DNA of 7,543 nt, from positions 1 through 7,543 of the forward strand of contig CASDWR010000229.1 of assembly GCA_949284665.1 (NCBI GenBank), written 5' to 3'. The notes under the pieces were generated by a model. It was not told the origin of the DNA. It ran no database searches and saw nothing but the letters and a program-made list of their open reading frames with translations. The translations under genes and the position numbers were made by a program. This DNA comes from an uncultured Rikenellaceae bacterium. GTDB taxonomy: Bacteria; Bacteroidota; Bacteroidia; Bacteroidales; Rikenellaceae. This document shows positions 1-6,099 of this stretch, piece by piece (position 1 is the stretch's first letter; each line of letters starts with the position of its first letter).

Positions 1-1062
1 AACAATGGTGATTTTCCCGTCGGTAAAAGGAGCGGAAATCTGGAAACCATTCGGCAAAGAAGCAGGCAATTCGATCGTCTGGTCCCCGGAAATGGACGAA
101 GCAAGCACCAGTTCCGTGGAATTGGCCGCCACGGCCGCTGCGATTTGCGCCGAGATATCTTCTCCTGTCGTAGCGCTATAGAGTTCCCATATTGGGAAAA
201 GCGATTTCTTATTCCGAACCGGCATTTTCGCCGATGTGTTTTTCTCCTGTTTTATCAGGAAACCATCGCTGTTATAGAATTCGAATGCAAGTGATGATTT
301 CGAGAATGTCCATGAGGCAGGAAGAATCGGAACGACAATCGGGACTTCCGTCACCTCATCGGTGAGGGCCAAATTACCGCAATCGAATACAATCTCCCTC
401 GTCGCAGCAGATGCATCGTAAACACCCGACCCACGATCATTATAGTATTGCAAAAGGAATTCGGGTTCTCCTGGAACCGTTGTGTCGATAGCGCCAGGGC
501 CAGCCAGATAGTTCGACACGGATGTCAACTTGATTTTGGAAAGCGTTCCGGATCCTTTGAGCTGGAGAGTAAATATTGCAGCACAATTACTGAAAGATAC
601 GGCATCCGCACTTTCGTCAATCGTACCATACATCGGCATGGCTACCTTGTCGAAAGACTGTGTGGCAGGCAATGAGCAGGGAATTTCACTATCCGATGCT
701 TCACTGTAATCCCAATACCCTTCGGCAGGATAAACGACATAAAGAATCTTATCATCATCGGTCATTGCACTGATGATTTCCTCGAAGGTCGCAGTCGTCG
801 TACCGGCTCCATCAACCAGTGCAAAATTCGAAGATGCGGTTTCACCCGTTTCTGCTTTTTGATAAAAAACCTTGATTTTATCTTCGGTATCCCATTTGAT
901 GTCGACATCGTCGAGAGATGCACGGGTCACATTATCGATCGATGCGAACAACTGACGCTTGCCGGAATTGGATTCCGGAACTTCGGGCTCCTCCTAGGCA
1001 CAAGCCCCCAACAGCAACGCACACCCCCACAGAGTGGCTGCCATATAAAACAACTGACGCAT
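1..1062 (-). pseudogene. Fimbrillin-like (Mfa-like) surface lipoprotein, interrupted by an in-frame TAG after the lipobox; incomplete at left edge
   Basis: The frame opens at ATG 1062-1060 with a lipoprotein signal peptide: Arg3, a hydrophobic core, and a lipobox LLLGAC with the acylated Cys at residue 21. Codon 23 (positions 996-994) is TAG. The same frame then runs 331 codons to the window edge without another stop. The downstream protein starts EEPEVPE and has the pattern typical of Bacteroidales fimbrillin-family proteins: a TRASL segment, an IKWDTEDKIKVFY segment, GAGTTTATFE, a VVYPAEGY segment, LPATQSF, and AIFTLQLKGSGTLSKIKLTS (about residues 44-180 after the stop). The last 50 or so residues look like the start of a beta-helix or repeat region. 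Such proteins are cell-surface lipoproteins related to fimbrial subunits and anchors. As written, only a 22-residue peptide would be made from the natural start. The first in-frame ATG after the stop (765-763) would give a product with no signal peptide. The family call is from remembered patterns, not a search. Whether the gene is dead is uncertain. Confidence 0.72.
994..996 (-). other. In-frame TAG stop inside the lipoprotein N-terminus
   Basis: The minus-strand codons here read TGT GCC TAG GAG GAG CCC, that is Cys21, Ala22, stop, Glu, Glu, Pro. The stop falls at position +3 relative to the lipid-modified cysteine. In Bacteroidota, acidic residues at about this place form the lipoprotein surface-export signal. 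A single base change from CAG (Gln), AAG (Lys) or GAG (Glu) would create it. The GAG case is attractive because two GAG codons follow, but the ancestral codon cannot be known from this sequence. Confidence 0.9.
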
Positions 1063-1085
1063 TTTTTTCACTTTTTGTTTCTATT

Positions 1086-1199
1086 TCACCATTCCACATT
1101 TTCTTTATCCAACTGTTCAGTCGTAGGCGAAACCGCAACTCCATTTTCTACGCTGACCACCAACCATTCGACATTTGGGGCGACATAATTCTTCTTCAT
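1086..1199 (-). CDS. Small 37-residue hypothetical peptide preceding the fimbrillin-like gene
   Basis: The frame runs from ATG 1199 to TGA 1088-1086 and encodes a peptide beginning MKKNYVAPNVEWLVV and ending TTEQLDKENVEW. It has no signal peptide or transmembrane segment that I can see. Short proteins of the form MKKxYxxPxxE, a hydrophobic stretch, then a polar acidic tail often ending in Trp, are common next to fimbrillin-like and SusD genes in Bacteroidales. Their function is unknown. This gene ends 23 nt before the fimbrillin-like start, so the two are probably co-transcribed, and translational coupling is possible. An in-frame ATG at 1211 would add four residues (MREK). I prefer 1199 because the MKKxY start matches the familiar pattern and a purine-rich GAGAGA lies just upstream. 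The assignment rests on pattern and position only. Confidence 0.6.
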   Translation of the reverse strand: MKKNYVAPNVEWLVVSVENGVAVSPTTEQLDKENVEW

Positions 1200-1254
1200 T
1201 TTTTCTCTCATTTTTAATTTAATATAAATTACTTTTAGTTGTCTTTTTATCGCG

Positions 1255-1262
1255 CAAAAATA
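1255..1262 (-). promoter_or_regulatory. Candidate Bacteroidota-type promoter (-7 element) for the small peptide and fimbrillin-like genes
   Basis: The minus strand reads TATTTTTG here, an exact match to the Bacteroidota -7 consensus TAnnTTTG. It lies about 55 nt upstream of the small peptide start, in a very AT-rich stretch. The -33 element expected around 1282-1285 is poor (only ATTA), so this is a one-box prediction. It would make the fimbrillin-like unit independent of the operon to its right. Confidence 0.4.
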
Positions 1263-1333
1263 ACTTTTTCTTTTTAATATTTAATCCTTTTCTTGCATTT
1301 GATTGCTCGATAAAATTATTTAACTGTTAAAGG

Positions 1334-1390
1334 GATAAGATGCAAGAGAGAATTCAGGCAACAGAGACGCAGGGTCTTATCGATGATAAG
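1334..1390. repeat. Overlapping inverted repeats with mutually exclusive pairings
   Basis: The plus strand has GATAAGA at 1334-1340, TCTTATC at 1375-1381, and GATAAG at 1385-1390. The middle element can pair perfectly with the left one (7 bp, 34-nt loop) or with the right one (6 bp, 3-nt loop), but not with both at once. It may be a regulator-binding dyad or an RNA switch-like leader, or it may be chance in a short AT-rich motif. Confidence 0.35.
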
Positions 1391-1428
1391 AACAACCGAT
1401 CTCCCAACACGGAATCGACCACGAAAAC

Positions 1429-1457
1429 GCATACACGAGCCAATGCATACACACGAG
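1429..1457. repeat. Short imperfect direct repeat
   Basis: The copies GCATACACGAG (1429-1439) and GCATACACACGAG (1445-1457) differ only by a two-base insertion (an extra AC) and begin 16 bp apart. They lie between the hairpin at 1473-1507 and the inverted repeats at 1334-1390. A tandem protein-binding site or a small duplication would both explain them. There is no further evidence. Confidence 0.4.
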
Positions 1458-1472
1458 ACATGTATTATGTAT

Positions 1473-1507
1473 GAGGAGAGGCCACCTGAATTCGGTGACC
1501 TCTCCCC
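1473..1507 (-). terminator. Strong hairpin, possible terminator or RNA processing element
   Basis: The two 14-nt arms (1473-1486 and 1494-1507) flank a 7-nt loop (1487-1493). On the plus strand two positions mismatch (1482/1498 and 1474/1506). In RNA made from the minus strand both become G-U wobbles, giving 14 continuous pairs. This suggests the structure works in leftward transcripts, such as those leaving the DNRLRE-like gene. Neither side has a convincing U tract, so an intrinsic terminator is only one option. A stabilising 3' end, a Rho-linked end or a small RNA element would also fit. Confidence 0.5.
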
Positions 1508-1719
1508 TCTTCATCACTACTTACAACCTAAATGTTATGAAAAATACGTACAAATAGGGAAAAACAGAGCCTGATTAAACTAACATATCGCGATTCTCAA
1601 AGAAGTCCACATGTTCCGCCAATGAATAATGTTTCTTTCCAATCACCGGATATCATTTAACGGCGATAATTCGTATCGTTATCCGAAAGCCATAAACATA
1701 CGCTCATACAATCAACCTG

Positions 1720-3288
1720 TCAATCGTTTTCCGTCTGCAGGTATCGTCCGATCTCTTTCAATTGTCTTAAATTCGCTTCGCGGGCATACATGCGTTTCCG
1801 TGTATCCACGATCCACTGTGCATAAGGGATGATCGGCGCCTTTTCCAACAGCAAGAACCATCGAGGAGTATTGTATATCGATTGCCAATAAAGGAAAACC
1901 TCATGGTGCAAATGCATATCGCTGACTGCCTGGAACATCTTTTCGTCGTCTGTGTGGCTGTCGCACATCATTTGGACACGTGCCAGATCGTTTTTGAATG
2001 CTTGAAGGTTTTCATGCTCAGCGAGTTCCATCCTGGCGATATCGGGTTTTAAACGGCGTGTTTGCCCGGGAGTCAGTTGCAGACGCTTCTTCATGAGCGC
2101 CATGGTTCGGTAGAGGTTTTCTCTCATGGCTTTACGTTCATAGGTAACCCATATTCGGTTGTTCTCTTCGCGAGCAGCCTCTTGCATGCGGCCGAAAATC
2201 CCCCGTCCAAAAAGAACTCCCAATTGCCAGGGAGAAAGTTCTTCGGCCAACGGGCCGGAAGTATACCAATCCGTTTCCCGTATGTATTCCCAAACAAGCA
2301 GATATTTTCGCACATCATTCATCAACGTACGAACTTGCGATGCATCATCTGCCTCGATTGCCTTTTCGATTGCTTCGAAACTCTTTCCAAGAGGAATTTG
2401 GTATCGTTCGAGTAAATAATCCCGACGGAAAATCACATCGTAATAATAAAACAACTTGGCCTGACGGGTGTTCATTTCTGCCATCCGTGTAAAATTGGCC
2501 AGTCGTTTCCCCCGATCGAGCCATTTGCAGAAGCTCTCTTCATCTATACGGGTATAACCATGCAATCGCTTCTTGTCTTTTTTTCCAGAAACGGGAACAA
2601 GGGGTTCGCGTTCGCCGGAACCTTCGACTTCGAGTCGGGGAGTCCGATCGGAATAATGTTCGCTCGAATAGAAATAAATATGTTCTCCCCACGCATTTGC
2701 AACAGGAATTGTTTTAATAATAAATCCATTGTTCCGTTCCGGATAACGCATCCATTCCTCGATCACATTTCCAGGAATAGTAAATTCGATCCACATACCC
2801 CCTTCGACCGATACCTCGACCGTATCGTAAGCGACCGACATATAATCGCGCCCGCTTTTCAATCCATCACCCTTCCACTGCCAGCTACAATCCGTATCGG
2901 CTTCCTTACAGATATCCGAACCTTCATTCCAACGGGCATCGGATTTCATTCCGTAAATGGCAGCCTTTACCGGATAACGGCGGATGAATGAACGAGGGAC
3001 ATAAAGTTTTACGGCAGCTCGTTCGATTGTCGAGAAGGGGATTCCATCGACATTGAACCGCAAAAGCGATACGGCACGATGTTCGGTATATATTCCGACC
3101 ATGTAACCTGTTTCGAGCAGACTGCCCCCACCGAAATTCCATGACGAGAACTCTCCGTCCAACAACGCCGCATCAGCGACATCCTCCCTTTGCGAAACAG
3201 TATAAGTCGCCGCCCGAAGCGGATACGACAAACCACAAAACAGAATGATCACTATCGCCACGACCCGACAAATCGCTTTTTTTCTCAT
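1720..3288 (-). CDS. Exported protein with N-terminal DNRLRE/CBM96-like domain and a helical C-terminal region of unknown function
   Basis: This 522-residue protein starts at ATG 3288 with a clear signal peptide (MRKK, hydrophobic core, then PLRAATY). The residue before the cysteine does not fit a lipobox, so signal peptidase I cleavage near LRA is likely. Residues about 28-222 resemble the DNRLRE/CBM96 carbohydrate-binding fold, with LLRFNVDGIP (75-84), AAVKLYVP, ARWNEGSD (118-125), NNGFIIK (186-192), and FYSSE followed by RTPRLEV near 206-221. After a lysine-rich linker, residues about 245-522 are mostly helical and rich in Arg, Tyr, Trp and Leu, with no family I recognise. A TTG start at 3342 in the same frame would put 18 residues before the signal peptide, so I rejected it. 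The gene is the last of the apparent operon and starts 72 nt after its neighbour. The inferred role is extracellular or periplasmic glycan binding. No catalytic motif was recognised. Confidence 0.75.
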   Translation of the reverse strand: MRKKAICRVVAIVIILFCGLSYPLRAATYTVSQREDVADAALLDGEFSSWNFGGGSLLETGYMVGIYTEHRAVSLLRFNVDGIPFSTIERAAVKLYVPRSFIRRYPVKAAIYGMKSDARWNEGSDICKEADTDCSWQWKGDGLKSGRDYMSVAYDTVEVSVEGGMWIEFTIPGNVIEEWMRYPERNNGFIIKTIPVANAWGEHIYFYSSEHYSDRTPRLEVEGSGEREPLVPVSGKKDKKRLHGYTRIDEESFCKWLDRGKRLANFTRMAEMNTRQAKLFYYYDVIFRRDYLLERYQIPLGKSFEAIEKAIEADDASQVRTLMNDVRKYLLVWEYIRETDWYTSGPLAEELSPWQLGVLFGRGIFGRMQEAAREENNRIWVTYERKAMRENLYRTMALMKKRLQLTPGQTRRLKPDIARMELAEHENLQAFKNDLARVQMMCDSHTDDEKMFQAVSDMHLHHEVFLYWQSIYNTPRWFLLLEKAPIIPYAQWIVDTRKRMYAREANLRQLKEIGRYLQTEND

Positions 3289-3305
3289 ATCTGTAAATTC
3301 ATTGT

Positions 3306-3346
3306 GAAGTTGGATCCCTCCCCTTACCGGTTTGGAATCCAACTTC
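3306..3346 (-). repeat. Intergenic 10-bp perfect inverted repeat just upstream of the DNRLRE-like gene
   Basis: The arms GAAGTTGGAT (3306-3315) and ATCCAACTTC (3337-3346) are exact reverse complements around a 21-nt spacer. The leftward mRNA would fold here starting 14 nt after the upstream stop codon and ending 17 nt before the ATG at 3288. No U tract follows, so it is more likely an mRNA processing, stability or translation element than a terminator. Confidence 0.55.
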
Positions 3347-3360
3347 GATATCGAAAAACG

Positions 3361-5418
3361 TCACTCTTTTTCGCGGAAGAACCGCAATCCCATATTCCAG
3401 TTCGGGGCGATCCGGTTGATTGTTGAAACCTTCTGTTCAACCTTATGATGAGCCGAACTTGCTTTTTCATTGATACTTCCTCCTTTACGGTAGCCAGTGG
3501 TTTCATCGCGAACCTCCAGAATCCACTCCCAGGCATTGCCGGTCATGTCGTAAAGGCCCAATTCATTGGGTTTCTTTTGTGCGGGTGCTTCCAATGAAGC
3601 TCCGTCCGTCCACCCCACTTCTGCGACGTCGTCGCTACCGCTATATACATAGCCTTTCGACAAAGAAGCACCTCTTGCCGCATATTCCCACATGGCAGCA
3701 CTTGGCAATCGTCCGCCTTTCCATTTGGCAAACTCGTATGCTCCATACCAGGAAATAAAGCCGCATGACATTCCTTCCCGCCCTTCGAATGCAGTCCACC
3801 GTTTGGAATCGGCGATATATTGCACAGAGGCCTGTGTAGGGATTTCCGGATCGGCATTGTAAACCACAAGTGGCTGATTGGGATAATCGCTATTTTCCTT
3901 GGTCAACAAGTTTGTATTCGTAGCACCGTAGGCCGTAAGGAACTCTGCAAATTCATCCGTTGTCACTTCCAGTTTGGACACATAATAATCCGGGAAAACA
4001 GATTCTGCACCGGACAGGCACTTCGGCACATAAGTAGTTCCCTGAATCAGGACCAAAGAACTCTCATCCGGGATTTTGAACGTAATCGGAGTACCGTAAC
4101 CTTTCCCCTCGCCCGTATTGACCGCATAAGGGAAGATATAATATACCACATCTGGCAATAACCCAGTAACCGTTGTTTCGATCACTCCCAATTCTGTTCC
4201 CGGGATCACCGTTTTTCCGGTAGCGGCAACCGGATCGGATGTCGTCCCCCAACAGAAACCGCGTTCGGTGATGTCCGATCCTCCCGTACGTATTACCTCG
4301 GCGCTTACATCGACTGAATTGGAGGCCCCGGGCAACATGGTTATGTTCATTGCATAAGGGGCCGACTCGAGAACGGGAGGCGTAATCGGCAAAGTCTGGA
4401 AGGTTACCGACTGTTCGGAATAGGAGATTCCGTTGCTGTTTTCTGCATAGCTCCACATGTAATAGATGGTATTCGGTTCGAGATTGGGTACTTCAATCTC
4501 ATATTGGCCGATCTCGGTATCGGTTGCAACGGATTTGATCGTATGTTCGGCGGGTTTGTTGGTGGTCCCCAGACAAACACCCTTTTCCACTACCGGGCTG
4601 GCTCCCCCGTATGTCATTTCGGCAATGCATCGAGCTGAAGTATAGGAAACCATGGTGGCTTCATCGAATGAAACGATCGTGACGATCGGAGTCTTCTTTT
4701 CCGGGGTGGTAAACTCCGAAATCTCACCATAACCGGTTCCAAAATCGTTCGTAATGAAAGCACGACAATAATATTGCGTATTCGGTATCAATCCCTCCAC
4801 AGTCAACTCGACGGTATCAGACAAGGGGTCCATCGCTTCGATGGATTCGAAAACGCTGTCGGGTTTGATATCTCCCGCTGGAGGCATCTGTTCAAGCAAT
4901 GTTTTTTCACGGGAATAATAAAAACCCCTTACCGTAGGTTCTCCTTTCAATCCTCCGTGGAAAATCACCGGGGCACTCAATACGACATCGCTTTCGGTCA
5001 AGACAGCAGCTTCGACCTTTCCCACTTCCGGCATACCCGGTTCACGAGCGGTCGTAAATTGCACCACATCCCCATACATTACCGACGAAGAGGTCTGTAC
5101 GTAAGCCCGTACCCAATATTCGGTACTCGGTGTCAAATCACTCATACGACAGGCAAAAGGTCGTGTTTCCGATTTGCGAGCAACAGCATTATCATCTTCC
5201 AGTGTCGGCAATTCGTTCGTACTGCTCCAGCAGACGCCTCTTGCCACTACATCAGCCGATAATGCAAACGCACCGCCACCCAAAGCACTGGTATGTTCTA
5301 TTTCGGATACTTTGGCGGTAATCAAGGTATCCATTTCCGGTTCGGCATTCTCACAACTCCAGATTGACAGAGTCATAAGGACCGACATGATACCGAGAGC
5401 ATAATAAATTCTTTTCAT
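3361..5418 (-). CDS. Surface lipoprotein: four Ig/FN3-like repeats plus FGE-sulfatase (SUMF1)-type domain without the catalytic cysteines
   Basis: This 685-residue protein begins with a signal peptide and a lipobox-like SIWSC, with the acylated Cys at residue 22. Residues about 31-449 hold four repeats of about 100 residues. Each has an RGVCW-type motif (60-64, 164-168, 279-283, 386-390), an LxPxTxYY-type motif (95-106, 210-221, 313-324, 420-431) and a closing YGxxxxF(T/K) strand. Residues about 455-685 match the FGE-sulfatase fold, with LEVTTDEFAEFL (483-494), RLPSAAMWEYAARG (570-583), LGLYDMTGNAWEW (620-632), RKGGS (644-648) and MGLRFF near 675. True formylglycine-generating enzymes carry a catalytic cysteine pair near the GGS-to-GFR segment. 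Here that segment has none, so oxidase activity is unlikely and a binding role is inferred. The start is 21 nt after the fasciclin gene and has a GGAGAAG motif 6 nt upstream. Anchoring at the outer membrane surface is likely. Confidence 0.85.
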   Translation of the reverse strand: MKRIYYALGIMSVLMTLSIWSCENAEPEMDTLITAKVSEIEHTSALGGGAFALSADVVARGVCWSSTNELPTLEDDNAVARKSETRPFACRMSDLTPSTEYWVRAYVQTSSSVMYGDVVQFTTAREPGMPEVGKVEAAVLTESDVVLSAPVIFHGGLKGEPTVRGFYYSREKTLLEQMPPAGDIKPDSVFESIEAMDPLSDTVELTVEGLIPNTQYYCRAFITNDFGTGYGEISEFTTPEKKTPIVTIVSFDEATMVSYTSARCIAEMTYGGASPVVEKGVCLGTTNKPAEHTIKSVATDTEIGQYEIEVPNLEPNTIYYMWSYAENSNGISYSEQSVTFQTLPITPPVLESAPYAMNITMLPGASNSVDVSAEVIRTGGSDITERGFCWGTTSDPVAATGKTVIPGTELGVIETTVTGLLPDVVYYIFPYAVNTGEGKGYGTPITFKIPDESSLVLIQGTTYVPKCLSGAESVFPDYYVSKLEVTTDEFAEFLTAYGATNTNLLTKENSDYPNQPLVVYNADPEIPTQASVQYIADSKRWTAFEGREGMSCGFISWYGAYEFAKWKGGRLPSAAMWEYAARGASLSKGYVYSGSDDVAEVGWTDGASLEAPAQKKPNELGLYDMTGNAWEWILEVRDETTGYRKGGSINEKASSAHHKVEQKVSTINRIAPNWNMGLRFFREKE

Positions 5419-5424
5419 CTTTTT

Positions 5425-5431
5425 CTTCTCC
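5425..5431 (-). promoter_or_regulatory. Shine-Dalgarno-like site for the Ig/FGE-domain lipoprotein
   Basis: The minus strand reads GGAGAAG, followed by six bases and then the ATG at 5418. A good Shine-Dalgarno match is unusual for Bacteroidota, and the other genes here have A-rich leaders instead. It supports the chosen start. Confidence 0.5.
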
Positions 5432-5439
5432 GTTGCAAT

Positions 5440-6063
5440 TTAAAACTCATCGTCAAAACGCATTGCATCCTTTATAGCCAGTGTTTTGATTATATGCAAA
5501 GCACCGTTGGTCGGTTCAAAATTCGACACCTGAATCGTCGAGGTATACTCGCCGACATAACGAAGTCGATAGTCTTCGAGCCGATAGATATAAAGGATAT
5601 TCTTATTCATAGTGGTTACAGGCAAATCGGTCTTTTCGAGGGTCACCGGCCTGCTCGTCGAAAGATACTTGGCTCCATAAATCGTATGGGTCAGCAACAC
5701 TTTCGTCAAAACATCGAGCGGGACATCTTCGACCGTTTTCCAATTATAAGTTTTATTCGATGTGGCGCCGATAAAATCATCGAAAGCCGCATTGGTCGGT
5801 GCGAAATAAGTCCGTATACCCGGATTTGAATAAAGCGTATCGAGTTCCGTAAGCTCCAGCACCCGGAGCAGGTCGCTGAAAGTGCCCGGGTTCTGTTCCT
5901 CCGTATAACTGATAAATTCAAAGGCATTCATCGTTTTATCTTCACGCGTGTAGTGGGAAGGGACCCAATCGGCAGACTTTTGCAACTCGCAGGATACGAA
6001 ACCCGTCAGCACGCATAATCCCATTGCGACCCGACATCCGATATGTAAAAATAAATGTTTCAT
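5440..6063 (-). CDS. Fasciclin (FAS1) domain lipoprotein
   Basis: This 207-residue protein has an N-terminal signal peptide ending in the lipobox FVSC, with Cys25 as the acylation site. The rest is one FAS1 domain. The segment from TFSDLLRVLELTELDTLYS (61-79) leads into the H1-type motif RTYFAPTNAAFDDFI (84-98). The middle helix VLTKVLLTHTIYG (118-130) and the H2-type motif NGALHIIKTL (186-195) follow. FAS1 domains act in adhesion and protein or glycan contact, and they are common next to SusC/SusD pairs in Bacteroidota, where their exact task is not settled. The gene starts 36 nt after the SusD-like gene and ends 21 nt before the Ig/FGE-domain gene, which fits co-transcription. It was probably recruited as an accessory surface component of the SusCD complex. 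That role is inference; the domain call is secure. Confidence 0.88.
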   Translation of the reverse strand: MKHLFLHIGCRVAMGLCVLTGFVSCELQKSADWVPSHYTREDKTMNAFEFISYTEEQNPGTFSDLLRVLELTELDTLYSNPGIRTYFAPTNAAFDDFIGATSNKTYNWKTVEDVPLDVLTKVLLTHTIYGAKYLSTSRPVTLEKTDLPVTTMNKNILYIYRLEDYRLRYVGEYTSTIQVSNFEPTNGALHIIKTLAIKDAMRFDDEF

Positions 6064-6099
6064 TTTTTTAGCTTTTTATTTGTTTACACGGTCTGCAGC

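Larger units (their letters stand above)
1200..1719. other. 520-nt intergenic region without a convincing gene
   Basis: I see no protein-coding frame with family-like features on either strand, and no tRNA or rRNA. The right part (about 1560-1719) follows the stop of the DNRLRE-like gene and has no recognisable intrinsic terminator with a U tract. The middle holds a strong hairpin (1473-1507), an imperfect direct repeat (1429-1457) and overlapping inverted repeats (1334-1390). The left part (1200-1320) is strongly AT-rich and carries the candidate promoter. The region probably separates two transcription units. Confidence 0.6.

Noticed and set aside
932..1144. 70-codon minus-strand frame overlapping the peptide and the fimbrillin-like start
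   Set aside because: Its translation is arginine-rich and without family features, and it overlaps two better-supported frames. It does not rescue the interrupted gene by frameshift.
859..1217. Plus-strand open frames of about 100 codons opposite the fimbrillin-like gene
   Set aside because: They lie antisense to a frame with clear protein motifs, and their composition (His, Thr, Phe and Pro runs) is unlike a real protein.
1383..1574. Plus-strand 63-codon frame in the intergenic region
   Set aside because: It spans the hairpin and the direct repeat, shows no recognisable motif, and is read against all supported genes.
1647..1685. Inverted repeat CGGATA/TATCCG with an inner CGATA/TATCG hairpin downstream of the DNRLRE-like gene, considered as a terminator
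   Set aside because: The arms are short and AT-rich, the internal loop is very uneven, and no U tract follows on the minus strand.
1200..1719. tRNA, CRISPR array or insertion sequence in the long gap
   Set aside because: There is no cloverleaf with a T-loop motif, no regularly spaced repeats, and no transposase fragment or terminal inverted repeats with target duplications.
3289..3342. Longer start for the DNRLRE-like protein at a TTG codon (3342)
   Set aside because: It would add 18 residues before a canonical signal peptide. ATG 3288 gives a normal MRKK-type N-terminus.
3361..3500. Diversity-generating retroelement variable region at the end of the FGE-type domain
   Set aside because: The fold is one such systems can diversify, but I see no adenine-rich variable codons, template repeat or reverse transcriptase in the window.
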